This document shows, in pieces, positions 1 through 11,600 of a stretch of DNA of 64,000 nucleotides. The position numbers and the translations under genes were made by a program. Position 1 is the first letter of the stretch. Every line of letters begins with the position of its first letter. This stretch comes from Hysterium pulicare CBS 123377 (lineage: Eukaryota > Ascomycota > Dothideomycetes > Hysteriales > Hysteriaceae): contig AJFK01000318.1 of NCBI GenBank assembly GCA_000467715.1, forward strand, positions 180,814 to 244,813, read 5' to 3'. The notes beneath the pieces are model-generated. The model made no database searches. It worked only from the letters and a program-made list of their open reading frames with translations, and was not told the origin of the DNA.

Positions 1-42
1 TGGCTGAACAGGACTGTATCAAAACTGAACATCATGTAGCAG

Positions 43-668
43 GGCCGAAGATGCTTCAGATGATAGATCTGTTGTCACAACAAGACTTGATGAAAGAAGA
101 CAGCTTCCGCAGCAAGACAATTCCGAACCAGGCAAAGAAGATAACGAAACACATTTCACACTTGCTGGCGCCCTTCTTTCCTGACGGCACTGACAAGGAC
201 GGCCTGCAGACGTGGGGCTAGAATGAGTATAACGCCACGATGCGAAGGCTTCGCTGTGAAGACTGGTTAAAAGACACTCTATTGCTCAAGGCCGATCTGC
301 TGATCAGCGATAGCACTTACGGGTTCGTCTTTTTCAAACCGGGCGAGCCATTTGACCCCGTCTACATGCAGGCGGAGAAAGTGGATTCCTCGCAGACCCA
401 ATCGCTACCGGCGGAGTCTGCTCAAGTCGCTTTGTGTTTGTTTCCGACAGTCGTCATATATGACGAGGAAGCACTTCGTGACGTGACGGGGGCCTTGACG
501 ACGCCATCTGACCTTGAGCATATGGTGATTGATGATAGGAGGAAGTTTTCGGTGGTCGATTCAGCAGCTTCGATTAGTATACGGGGATGGAAGATTGTTT
601 CGCAGGCAGTCGTGCTTGTCGAGCATAGTGACACAGGCTGTCCAAAAGTCGGTTCGTGTCCCCAATGA
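43..668 (+). pseudogene. 3' part of a broken paralogue of the coiled-coil gene at 39599-41698
   Basis: The frame open from the left edge to 668 matches the last exon of the intact minus-strand gene at 39599-41698. Shared blocks include LLIS, FxKPG, DPxYM and ALCLFP, with a similar ending (VVLVEHSD here, LVIVKWND there). The likely exon start is 43, after TGTAGCAG, at the same place as the third exon of the intact copy; bases 1-42 would then be intron. The frame is interrupted by TAG at 219-221 (after TWG, before NEYNA), and no intron could remove it. An ATG at 240 reopens the frame but would drop a conserved block. A CAG-to-TAG change would explain the stop; this is compatible with C-to-T repeat-induced mutation but one site proves nothing. 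The 5' part lies outside the window. Function is unknown. Confidence 0.7.
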
Positions 669-1458
669 CCAGAAGTTGATTTCAGCGAGCTCATCAGGCA
701 ATTGGCAGGGACTGGTAATGGGGCCTAATCCAGATATTCGCCAAGAAACAGACCCTACCAATAGCGACCAAGCGCCTCTCATCTGAGAGCAGACCTCACA
801 CAGTTCAACACGAAGTTTTCCACATCACTCTCAAACTTGCACAAGTCATGATGAGTTCCAAGATAAGCCTACTGTACTCACTCCAGAAAGGACTGTCCAT
901 GCACGAAACTACTACTCTATCTGAAACTAAAATATTATATATACAACCTTCCTTCATCAACGCCATCCCCATCCGGCGTCACTTGTCACTCAACTGTGCT
1001 GTACATATTCCAATTAGGACATTCGTAACGGCTGGCAGTTCTATTCGTAAGAACTATAGGAGTCTTCGGGGTAGATGCAAGATAACGTGAAACAGCCCAG
1101 TCAAGTGCATGAATATGAAGCGGATCATTGAACATCTCTGATGATGCACTGAATTAAAATATGAATTGATATGGCCCAAAAGTCTTCACTTTTGAATCCA
1201 GGTAGCAGTATTTCCCTGCTAAAAGCGCTGGATGCTATAATTCTCTCTGCGTAGAAATAACGGAAGGCTCTAGGTCTGTGCCAATCCACCTGTACAGCCC
1301 TCGTGCGAAAGGAAGCAAAGGTTTCGTTGTGAATTTTTGCCACAATCCACACCGCGTATCCAAGTTCGAGAGTGGAAAGCTAAAGTTTGTGCGGATACCG
1401 GTCAATGGCGCTCGGGCATCTGGTGCTGCCGACGAAGGTATGCTTTCTATCCCGAGAC
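669..1458. other. Intergenic, no gene seen
   Basis: This is the spacer between the pseudogene end and the convergent 3' end of the 2EXR gene. Only short overlapping ORFs with no family resemblance are present. Confidence 0.6.
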
Positions 1459-2343
1459 TCAGTACTCGTTAACGCGGACTCTGGGACCGAAAGGACTGAC
1501 CTCATCAAGCGTGACAGCCAACTTGCAATTATCCTCCACCACCTTTCTAATCTCCTCATGCACATTCCCCTCTAGGCTAACCACGCAAGTCTTCGGTAGC
1601 CATCGCAGAATATGAAAGGCATTGGCATACACATTCGTCGTGCAGCTGATATTCCTGTCCTCAGGGAACATGTACGGGAGCTTGATGTTGAATGTCTTTA
1701 ACCCCCAGCAATACCTCAGCCCCAATCGTACCAAGTCCGCGAAACCCTCGAGAATATCGTGGTGAGTGGGGATAGTGAGACAAACATGCTTGATCAAGCT
1801 CCTCGACCGCTGATGCAAAGAACCTAGTGTATGGATCGCCGAGTCGAGTTGTAAAACGAACGAATTATCCGCATATAGTACCTGTCGCGCCTCGCGGTAG
1901 ACTTGCTGATTGACGCGTAGAAGGTTGGGTACAATCGATTCGGCATTGAGGTCACTGAAGCCAATCCTGTCCAATGTGATACTGCCGCGATAACTAACAG
2001 TACGCTGTGCAACCCGGACTTCACTATCCTCGTACTCGACCGGATGACCGTCATCGGCGTAGTCTGAGCTGTCGGGATCCGCGCTCCGAGGCATATGTAG
2101 CAGAATTGGCTTTGGACGACAGAGGGCCATCCGGTATATGTGAATCCTTAGTTCAGTGGGAAGCTGCATGAAGGGGAAAGGCTTGTCCGCCACCAAGGCC
2201 GGAGAAGAGTTGGTGTCTGCATGCTGGCTGTCCGGAGGCGTAGGTAGAGTGTTTTCCATCGCGCTGAAGGCCCGTCGTCGCTTGGCGCGAGATGGAGATG
2301 AATTAGCGACACGGCTGAAGGTGCGCTTTGAGCGCCGAGTCAT
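1459..2343 (-). CDS. 2EXR/F-box-like domain protein
   Basis: This is a single-exon frame of 294 residues. A basic, Ser-rich start (KRRR at 21-24, possibly a nuclear signal) precedes the hallmark PFPFMQLPTELRIHIYRMAL at about 55-74. That pattern (F..LP.ELR..IY..AL) marks the fungal 2EXR family, which is related to F-box-like motifs. The second family block, LLRVNQQVYREARQVLYADN, is at about 140-160. Such proteins are numerous in Pezizomycotina; most have no known role, and a link to ubiquitin ligases is only an analogy. The start ATG at 2343 is the first in the frame. Upstream frames continue into 2.6 kb but have no matching features. Confidence 0.75.
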   Translation of the reverse strand: MTRRSKRTFSRVANSSPSRAKRRRAFSAMENTLPTPPDSQHADTNSSPALVADKPFPFMQLPTELRIHIYRMALCRPKPILLHMPRSADPDSSDYADDGHPVEYEDSEVRVAQRTVSYRGSITLDRIGFSDLNAESIVPNLLRVNQQVYREARQVLYADNSFVLQLDSAIHTLGSLHQRSRSLIKHVCLTIPTHHDILEGFADLVRLGLRYCWGLKTFNIKLPYMFPEDRNISCTTNVYANAFHILRWLPKTCVVSLEGNVHEEIRKVVEDNCKLAVTLDEVSPFGPRVRVNEY

Positions 2344-3060
2344 TTGTGTAGAGGTGAACGACGGCGAGATATAGGTGAGAAGGGTGTAGGCAGTCGCAGG
2401 ATGGATGGTGAGGTTGGTAGACTAAAAGGTAGAGGACTCTAGGATATTCAAGAAGCGGAGTGAGACCAATATTATCCAAAGAAAAGTATTCAAGTAACAG
2501 AAACTCGCGACAATAACATGTGAGAAGCGTGACATTCACCTGGTGTTGGCATTGTGGTCGGCGACTTGCATGTGGTAGAAATCCGGACCAGCCCCGCCAC
2601 CTTGGCAACACCAATCTAGAGTCGGACTAGGTCCAAACCCTTCAGAATCCTGCACAGATGAATGTTAATGTGAAAACCGCACTAACATATAGTTATACTG
2701 TCATGAATTAGGGTATTCTCTTCTTTTACTCATTCCCACCAATTGCTATCCCACGATCTATAGATATTTGCAGACACGCATCAAATAAAGAGAAGATTGC
2801 TAGGAGGCGTTGCTATGAACAGGACAATCGTCTGCCGTATGGCGAACAACAAGCCTGCAACCATGTGAAGACCCCCGGAAGTGCAGACCATCATGATACA
2901 GCTACAACATCAAATGCCCATTTGAGGAACCACGGCCATTCCAAAGGTTCGATTGACCTTGGAGCGGCTAACGAATGGCTAGAGAAGGAAAGGAAAGTCA
3001 AAGAGTCTCAGCGACAGCGCTTAAAGCATCGAACAAGAAACGGTCAAGCTCCCCAAGACC
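2344..3060. other. Intergenic between 2EXR and epsin genes
   Basis: This holds the promoter side of the 2EXR gene and the 3' flank of the epsin gene. A 69-codon plus-strand ORF (2865-3074) is Lys/Arg-rich, runs into the epsin stop and looks fortuitous. Confidence 0.5.
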
Positions 3061-4956
3061 CTATAAGTCTATAAGACTACCATTTTGCTGCTGCTGGTTG
3101 TTGTGCTGAGCTCCTCCGAATGGGTTTCCACCGCTGTAAGGGCTGGCCCCAAAGGAGCCAGCAGGACCGGTTTGAGCTGGCGCTATTCTATTCTGACCGA
3201 ATCCAGTCTGCTGCGGCATTCCCGTGAACTGCGAGTTCAGGAACGGATTGTTGCCAGTTTGGTTCGCATTTAGCCTGTTCAGGCCTGCACCAGCTGAGTT
3301 GACAAAGGTGCCAGGAGCAGTATGTTGGGCAGGGATACGCAAGTTGCCGACGTTTCCGAACGTATCCTGACCTTCGCCCGAGGCAAGCAGAGCGTTGAGC
3401 TGGGCATGATGAGGGTTTTGCTCCTTTTGCGGCTGAGCTGTCTGTTGCGGCGAGAATGACACAGGCGGATTGAAGCTGGTATTGTTGAACTGGGTCTGCG
3501 TCTTTTGCTCGTGTAAGGTGCTGAGGGTTGGTTGCTTCGGTGGCTGCGCGCTTTGCGGCCGATTGAAGGACGATGCAAATGGATTGTTAGAGCCTGTCGG
3601 CTGAGGCATGAGGGAGTCTCCGGGATTCTGTTGGTTGGACGCCCATGGATTGTGGCTGCCGGGTTGTAGAGTATTTTGTTGCTCAAGAGGCTGCTGTTGT
3701 TGCTGTCCAAAGTTGCCAAACGCATTTGGTTGCTGTCCATACGGATTGTTCGCATTGAAGGCAGTCTGCTGAGGTTGCAGAAACCCTTGATTACCAAATT
3801 GATCGAAGCCAGTTGGCTGTTGCTGTTGCTGTTGCTGAAAGCCATTATAGCCACCATATCCATTCTGAAATCCTGTCGGCTGGGATTGCATGCCGGTCGG
3901 CTGTGAATAAGCATTATTGAGGAAACCAGTATTCTGAGGCTGCTGAGGCTGTTGCGGCTGCTGCTGATCAACCAGATTTCCAAACCAGTCAACAGTACCT
4001 TGTTGCTGATATCCTTGATTGTTTCCGGTGGGTTGATATGCAGCAGATTGAGAGGGAGCATCCGAAAATAGTGACTCGGCATTATTATCTTCAAGCTCTC
4101 TCCTTCGAAGTTCCTCTTCTTCTTTGCTCAATTTTATTGCTTTTGCAAGGTCATCATCGTTGTCCGTAGTTCCTGCAGCTCTTTCCCGTCGCTTCCTGTC
4201 CTCCTCGGCCTCGTTCTTGCTAGCCTCAAGGGCAAGCCTCAACTCAAGGTCCTCTTCATTCTCTCTCTTGGGCCGATTTTCCCGTGGGCGTCTATGACCT
4301 TCCCCGCTATTGTGTCCATGACCACCGAATTCTTCAATCCCAGTGACACGAGATTTCCAGGATTTGCGATCTGCTCGTTCTGCGCGCAATCGTTCCTCAT
4401 CGAGAATGAGGGATGTTAGTTCCTTAGCTGATATCCTGACTATAATGACCATTAGCAAATGTCAAGTCTCTCCAGCAAGCACTTCAATTTACCGTTTTGA
4501 CCCACGTCGCGCCCGTCTTCATCAATGTACTGGAACTCCCGTAATGTCTTAATGATATATACATTCTTCCGTGCCCAGGTGACTACTAGTTCAGAACCCT
4601 CGTGCAAGCAGTAATCGAGAACCTTGAGTGATTTCAAGACATGACGCCAGTTCTTTCCTTTATCGTTAAGCCGCTTATCTAACATGTCCATGACTTGGTA
4701 GAAATCGGTGGAGCTGTACGAGTGTCGTCAGTAGGGTCGTCTGATCGAGCGAAAGGTCCTTCTCACTTATTGAATGTGATTTGCGCAATCTCAGCCATGT
4801 CGGATCCAACCGGACCCCACGGGTCATTGCTGGTAGCTGCAACTGTTAGTAATGATGCATTAGAGCTACGTAGAGAGTCATACCATTCCGAACCTTGACC
4901 TCAACCGCCGAATAACCCTTCGTGACATTCTTTACGCTCCTCACAACCTTGGCCAT
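3061..4956 (-). CDS. Epsin-type ENTH-domain endocytic adaptor (Ent1/Ent2 family)
   Basis: Four exons (4956-4884, 4836-4767, 4713-4493, 4439-3061) give 580 residues. The ENTH domain (about 1-145) starts MAKVVRSVKNVTKGYSAVEV and includes DPWGPVG and the helices DFYQVMDMLDKRL and NWRHVLKSLKVLDY. ENTH domains bind PI(4,5)P2 at the plasma membrane. Two ubiquitin-interacting motifs follow, at about 182-201 (EEDLELRLALEAS) and 216-232 (DDDLAKAIKLS). The Gln-rich tail carries three NPF motifs, which bind EH-domain proteins such as Pan1/Ede1, and ends in SLIDL, a clathrin box. Four tail sites fit the Ark1/Prk1 kinase motif [LIVM]xxxxTG: MQSQPTG, LMPQPTG, LNANQTG and IAPAQTG. The set of parts is that of a complete epsin acting in clathrin and actin-dependent endocytosis. 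Confidence 0.93.
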
Positions 4957-6247
4957 TGTGACTGAGTAGTTGCAGGTACTTGCTCTTACTGAAGCACTGC
5001 GGTATGGTTCTCTGAAGAGGAAAGGTATTTGTACGTGTAGTACGGTCGATCAGAATAATAGGGTTCGAAGTTTTGAGGATGCGCAGAAGGTGGACGTTGG
5101 CTGGAGTTGGACGATGATGCAACCTGCTTCCACAGACTAGCTTGGAAAGAGATGCGGATGACGGATTCCTCCCACAGGCGCAGCTGTGAAATGAGTGATT
5201 TAAAAGACAGTCGTAGTTCAAAGAAATCTGGGTGATTGGAGGCAGTGAAAGGTGGCGGGCGGTACCAGAGGATCAAGGTGAGTAAGGGTGCCGGGTCTTC
5301 GTCACGTTCATGCCCAGGTGAGGCTGGGCTCTCGGCTGTCACCAACAGTTGTGGCTTTCAGCGGTTCGTTAGGATGCCGATGGTCACAGCTTCAAGCACA
5401 ATTCAACCTCATGAGAAAGCTGATAAGAAATGTAACCATAATATAGTGCCTTCAATGAAGGCTTTGCGGCATTGTCAAATGTGAACGTAATCACAATTGC
5501 CTCCCGCTGACTAACCGCCACCCAGAGCTTTATATACGTACTACCTCCCGAGAAACCCGAGAAGGTGTGCAATGAGGCACCTTTCCGTTTTATCTGGGGA
5601 AGTAGAGACATTAATTAGTTGTATTTGGAAGATGTGTCAGTCCATTGAGCACTGCTTGAGAAATTGTCATCATGGCGAATTCTCGTCATGCACGCAGGTA
5701 GACTTCCCATTTGCATCTAACAAAGTTTGCACATTATCGGGCGCACTGCGCATTTAGTCTATAAAGTGGATGTTAATCCTTCATTAAGGTGTAAACCAGT
5801 CTAGTGAGAATTGCCTTGTCAAAAAAACCAAATGTAATGCCATAAGAGACCGAGGACGCCCTCTCCATCCTCTTCAAGGACGCCGTGTGTGTTCAGCCTA
5901 TCTGAAAGGGACCCCGGAAAAGGTAGATAATTTTCCATCCACCGACATAAAAAAGAGATGAGAGAACTGATCTGATGCAGATGGGAGGGAATACCTGAAC
6001 CGATGACAAAGGGAATAATACCAATGGACAGGACGCTGTGTAGGGGAAAGGATTCTCTGAGAGCTCCAGCAAAATGAAGTGTTAAGCCACCATGCAGGAT
6101 GCCCTGAGACCGAAACAAATGCCAAAAGGAGATAAAGAGGGATTAGAATTTTCCTTGGTAGAAAACAGGGGTATAGCCACTGCCAGCAACACCAATAGAG
6201 AAAAGTTTTCGAGCTATAGGTACAAGGGTACAATGTAAAATGAGAGT
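4957..6247. other. Intergenic: epsin promoter side and 3' flank of the C2H2 gene
   Basis: About 1.3 kb without a convincing gene. The overlapping minus ORFs at 4986-5345, 5384-5611 and 5819-6269 lack shared codon bias, splice sites or known motifs. Confidence 0.5.
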
Positions 6248-7771
6248 CTACTGGACTGGAGGAGCCCACATGTCACCAGCCATCCGCTGCTGTTGAGGGT
6301 TGTACTGGTCGGGTTCGGTGCTATTTGGTCGTCGAATATTCGAATTCGCATAGTACATGTTGGAACCATTGTTGGCATAGTGGGGTTCAGGGTAAACATA
6401 GTTGTCTCCCGGGCCTGGGGAAGGCATCGCCTGTTGAGAAGGAGATTGCCAGCCCATCGCACCCATGTGAGGGCTGCCATTGACGCTTCCGGGTTGATTA
6501 TGGTTGGCTGACGCAGGTGGCTCCAAAATGGGGGGTGGTCCATAGCCACTTGGGTGGGAGGTGATAGTGGGACGCGTGTTGCTCACAGCAGAATTATAGG
6601 ACTGCGAGGTCAACGCAGGAGAAGAGCGAGGACTCGGCTGAGGCATCTCGTTGCGGAGATGAGGGGGGACATTCATGCTGCCCATGTAAGCATAATCCGA
6701 GGCCTGGCGGTGCATAGCGGGAACGACAGGCATTCCATTTGCTGGCGAGAGAGACAAAGGACGCTCATGTGGGGAAGGCGTTCCCAATGGAGAGGCAGTC
6801 TCTGAATATTCATCTGCATCTGAGCGAGCGGATCTGCTTGGAGCTGAGGCACGTGAGGCCAAAGCAGCAGCCGTAGCAGCGGCAGCTTCTTCTACAGTGC
6901 CAGTGTGGTGGTTTTGATGACGCGTCAAAGTTGTACGACGAGTGAAAGTCTTCTGACAATCTGCATATGGACATTTGTATGGACGCTTTCCGGAGTGGAT
7001 GCGGCGATGTCTGGCTAAAGAACTAGAATCACTGAAAGGCTGCAGTAATCGTCAGATTTTGGACTAAACGCGTTCAGCGATATGACCTACTTTTCCGCAT
7101 CGTTCGCACATATGTGGCTTTTCTCCAGTATGAACGCGTTGATGCACAGTCAAAGCGGAGCGTTGAATGAACTGTTTTCCACATCCAGGGTGGTCGCACA
7201 CGTGTGGTCGGATGCCACTGTGAATTCGCTCTGATGAGAGATTAGCATAACGTTCGCAATGTCCAGGGCTATTCACCATACCATGACGAGCAAGGTCACT
7301 GCGTCGCGCAAAGCCCTTCGCACAGGTAGAGCACGCAAAAGCCTTAGGTGGGCCCGTGTCGGAGGCAGGCCGGCCACCAAGATGCTGCTGCTGTGGATCG
7401 GGCGTCGCCTGCTGTGGGTACGCGTGCTCTGGTGGGTTAGGGATGTAGTTGTTGTTGTTAAGCATAGGCATGGGAGTGTTCATTTGCGATGGCGAGGGAT
7501 AACGCATGCCGTTCATATTGTTGGTCATGGGCGGTGGATACGATTGCAAAGGTTGTGGTGCCTGCGATGAATAACGAGACGAGTCGGACGGGTGAGGCGA
7601 TACTCCACGATCGGAGCCGTTCTCTGACTTGATCCTGCCGTTAAGGAAGGACGTCGGCCCGAAGTGCTGTTGGAGTTGTTCGTGCTGCATTGCGTGTTGC
7701 ATGCCGAAGTGTGTTCCTGCAACAGCTTTCGCTGAGTATTTAGTATTCAGTATGTTACCAAGTTCCATCAT
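6248..7771 (-). CDS. C2H2 zinc-finger transcription factor, four tandem fingers
   Basis: Three exons (7771-7282, 7230-7091, 7039-6248), with two 51-bp introns inside the finger array, give 473 residues. The N-terminal third is Gln/Pro/Asn-rich. The fingers run from about 141 to 265: [47 protein letters not shown] joined to [15 protein letters not shown], and [20 protein letters not shown], with TGEKP-like linkers. Removing both introns restores the exact CX2-4C..HX3H spacing. The tail is Ser/Pro-rich with an Ala run. It should be a nuclear sequence-specific regulator; I do not recognise the named orthologue. The start is the MMELGN pair (7771 or 7768). The frame stays open upstream without an ATG, so an extra 5' exon is possible. 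The large gene-free region upstream suits a highly regulated gene. Confidence 0.88.
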
Positions 7772-8516
7772 CCCGGTGAGAGTGAGTCCTCCGGTGACAG
7801 GTGGATGAATTGCAAAGGGAGGCAGAGCGGGTTCCAAACACGGGAAGAGAAAGTGCGCACCACACGAGGATTGGCTACTGGCTGAGAAAAGGCTCTTTCG
7901 GTGGAAATGCGGGCATCCACTGAGACCAGGAGCCCGTTCAATCCGTTGATTTCGATCGTGAAGATATTTCGACAACCACTGCGTATGTTCGACGCTTTGC
8001 TGCAGGTGGTCCGTTCGACAGCGTCAAAATTTCGACCGGATCACGCGAAGGTCAATGCTGAGAGTGCACTAACGAATGATTCAAGTCAGTTTGAGGTTTT
8101 ACAAGAGAAATGGGAGTCGAACAGGACGTATCGCGACGGGAGGCGATGGACGGGCGTCGAAGGTGCCAGCACGGCGAACGTGAGTCGAATAGGGGACGGT
8201 GTAGCTGAAGGCAAGCCGCAGAGCGACAGACTGGGGCAGGGCAAGGCACAACAACAATGAGCAGAACGTACCTGTGATGGATCGCGGCCTCGCGATGGTG
8301 AAAGCGGAAAAGTTGAAGAATGTTGAAGGTGTTGTCGAGTGAATGAAGGTACGAGGGTACTTCTTCCTTCTGCTGCGCGTGTTGGGAATTTCTCACTAGG
8401 CCGAAATGAGGCTTCGGCTACTTCCGAGTCTCCTCGCCCCAAGTGAATTCACTGCGCCCTGGCCTTCGCGCAGACGGACTCTCTCCCACGGTATTCTCTG
8501 TCGGACTGCTGAAACC
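7772..8516. other. Leader/promoter region of the C2H2 gene
   Basis: The minus-strand frame is open for about 70 codons upstream of 7771 but has no ATG. ORFs on both strands at 7.9-8.4 kb overlap one another and show no domain. This is most likely 5' UTR and proximal promoter. Confidence 0.5.
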
Positions 8517-8615
8517 CGTGAATCTCACGTCTCCCGATGCTTCGGGAGTAATCACTAGGAGGCTCTCCTTTGCAGAGACAGGGATTACTAACAGCGGCTG
8601 ACTGGTTTCTCAGCC
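8517..8615. other. Run of four hairpin-forming inverted repeats (possible structured RNA)
   Basis: Within 99 bp there are perfect stems: CGTGA/TCACG (8517-8529, 3-nt loop); CTCCCGA/TCGGGAG (8531-8548, 4-nt loop); an outer AGTAATC/GATTACT (8547-8553 with 8583-8589) enclosing AGGAG/CTCCT (8557-8569, 3-nt loop); and GGCTGA/TCAGCC (8596-8615, 8-nt loop). A T-run follows at 8626-8630. Strand and transcription are unknown. I could not match it to U1, U2, U4, U5, U6, SRP or RNase P signatures. It lies about 750 bp upstream of the C2H2 start, so it may instead belong to that gene's leader or promoter. Confidence 0.4.
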
Positions 8616-11600
8616 CAACCAAAGATTTTTAGTATTTGCTGATGTCGTCCCGTAAGAGAAATCCCTTGAGATCCAGCGTTATGCGCTTGCGGTTCGAGTG
8701 CTGCGGGTTTGTTGGCCAGCTGTTCCTTTCCAGTGTGGGATGATGGCCGTCTAGTTGGTGGACCGGAACCCGAATCCTGTGCTAGAGCTGAAGATGGGTC
8801 AATTGTATAGACAACGATCCCGTCAGATCCTGCAATTCTACTCCAGTGGGGTGTTCACTCTTTCACACCGCTGCGTTGATTTGATCAACAGGCGCGAAAA
8901 TCGAAGCAGTCTTGGTTTCTCCACAAACCTGCCACTAGGAACTGTAATGTAGCTGAAAGAGTAAGTACTGTAGAGTCTAGGAGTAAGTCATGCTGTCTCA
9001 CTGTACTATGTTCAAAGACTCTTGCATGGAGAGGTTGAAAACTCACTGTGAGCTCGGAATGCCCCTGAGGTCTTTCTCGTTGGTATCCTCTCAGACGTCG
9101 TCCGTAATGGAAGGATGAAGGCTGATTGCCGCAACAACGCAAGTACTCGGAATAGTATTGGGGGTGTTGCCAGGTGTTTTGGTGGGTGTATAGGATGCAG
9201 GTATGCAGGTATGCGAGAATTCCAGCCTGTCGTCACTCTGCTTTTCGCAATCAACGTGTGCGTGTAACTCGAGCCTGCAGGCAGTTCTGAGCCTGAGCAG
9301 GGGGATAGCAATTATGTAGATCACACCTTGTTTACAGTGTGTCGAAATGGCGAGTCAAAGGCAGCGTTATCCTTGCGAACGGTGGAGCATTCCAGCAAGT
9401 ATCTTCCCCGAGTCAATACTAGGGTTACCAGCTGGGGCACAAATGGACGCTGAAGCACTCCTGCGGCCTCGTTTGACGCTGTGGAAGCGGTTTGTGGCGC
9501 CCTCCACAACGAGAGAAGCATTATTTAACAGCAACGGCGCATTTCCAAGGCGGAATGCATAGCATATTGCTTTTGATGGCCGCGGCAAGCACTTTAGCTA
9601 TCACACTACGGCATGTTGTTTGGCGCGGAACAGCGCCAGGCTATTCTGACAGATGCTCCTACAGATTGTGGATGGAGACGTCAGTGGTGGAAGCATGGGC
9701 GCCCTGAGCAATTCTGATGCCAGGAGGACGGCGGAGGGCAAGGACCACGCCTAGAAGGCCGCTAGAAGGCTTCCACGCCGGGGCCGTCATGCATGCTGTC
9801 ACGATGCCGATGCAGCGCCCACAAACCTCAAACTGTCCGTCGGTTCCTGGTCCCCCTGGGTCGGTTAAGCACAAGACCCCGGCGGTCGACCCCAAATTTA
9901 GCCTGTTCCGAAACGTCGAAGCAAAGCAGAGCATGAGTTGCCTTTGTCGTATTTGCTGCGAAGGGTGAAGGAAACGGACAAAGGCAGCCGCCTTGCAGAA
10001 CGAGGCCTGCTGAGACGACCCCTGATTCATCATGCACAGCCACGCCAGCTCGGGCTCCCTGAATCGACGCAGGGCGGGTGAGAGACGGGAAGCTTGAGCC
10101 AACAGCTACCAGAGAAAACGACCGCAAAGAATTGCATGACATCAACAGGGCCGTGTACGCTTGTGCTTCGTGTAGCGAGCAGCAGCCTCCTTTGTTGCGC
10201 TACAGCACGCGCCAATATCAAGCCAAATCACGGTATGGTAGTAGGTTTATGTTTGCAACGGACCCAAGGGCTCTTTGCATGAACGGCTTTGAAAGTTTGT
10301 CCATATTGAACTTGACATTTCAGCGTGCGTCTCTTCTATAAGCACCTTGTTCATAATGCGCAAAGGAGAGAGGTGTCCGCTCGACCCTTACCTTGGCGAG
10401 CTATTCTGGTACAGTCCTGGCATCAACTGCAGAGAATCAGAAACAAGACCAAGCCCACTGGCTCTACCGGATGTGCTCTCGTGATCAAAACGAGATGAGA
10501 TAGCACAAGATAGGTCAATCCAGACAGCCACAACATCATCACGGGGCTGTTGAAATGATGGAGAACGAAGAAATCGGACGATATGGGAGTGGCTAACAGA
10601 CTGTGGTGCAGATCCAAATCAACAGGGCGACGAGATTGGGTTAGGGTTTCAAGCCCAAAAGTACGCGAGTCAACATGGAAGAACACCAAATGCGCATCGT
10701 GAGCTTCCAAGTTCTTCGGGGCTTCTACTAGATCTATCCGTGCGTCCTTCCGACGATTTGAACAATTTGTGACTTGGCGATGGGGGACACTGCAGCGGAT
10801 CGCTCGGGCCTTGCGAACCGCTTCATGCATTTTGGTCTGCTCGCTCGGAAGGAGATTATCTGCTGGACAAACCCTCCTACTTCCATTCCATCCCATGTCT
10901 ACACAGTGCCTGCGCTACATCTCTCCGACTGATATTCCCTAGTTCTTATCTGTACCGGGACAGGGAAACCGTCAGTACATTGAAGCCTAGAACCACTCTG
11001 CGTATAAATGCTGTACCACGCAGGGAAGGTTAATCTTCTACGTTGCTGACGCACATTGCATTTGACAGGGCAACAGCTTATGCCTTCTTCAGAATGCTTT
11101 GCGACCTGTCAGAAATGTCCGTCCAAACTGCGACAGCCTCCAACACGCGCTTGCGTTTCACCACGTCGAAACAACCTCCTTCTCGAGCAGTCTAGGTAAC
11201 TACAAGTCCTTTAGGTACGTACATCGTTTATTCTTGTCGCCAGCCTTTGTCAGAGCGTCGAGGCTTTGCATCATGTCCCCCACTGTAAGGAGCATAAGTG
11301 GCTTGCTTGGTTCAAATTTCCCATGTCCGATTTATACGAAGCGCTATGCCGCGTGGTCCAAACAGAATCCCTACCGTAAGGCTTCACCTCATATTATCCA
11401 AGCGCCTTCTAGAAGGCTTCCTCTTTCGCTTTAGCGGAGTAGGGTTGAGCTGCTGTGGCTGCATGCAAATTTCCAGAAAGATTACCCTTCCGGCCACCCT
11501 GCGTTACGCCGACAGTCAGAGAGTGCATCGTGCGTCGCCATCCCCTGCTTCTAGAAGATTACCCCTTTAACATCTGGCGTCAGAGGGAGCTTTGGGTGTG

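Noticed and set aside
8517-8615. Hairpin cluster as a transposon terminal repeat
   Set aside because: The stems are local and adjacent; no internal ORF or target duplication surrounds them.
8681-8710. GGTTCGAGTGC as a tRNA T-arm
   Set aside because: No matching acceptor, D or anticodon arms could be placed around it.
9659-10145. Two overlapping minus ORFs of 147 and 105 codons
   Set aside because: They overlap in different frames with other ORFs on the plus strand and have no protein-like features.
10423-10896. 157-codon minus ORF with a hydrophobic C-terminal part
   Set aside because: Composition looks random and no motif, signal peptide or spliced partner was found.
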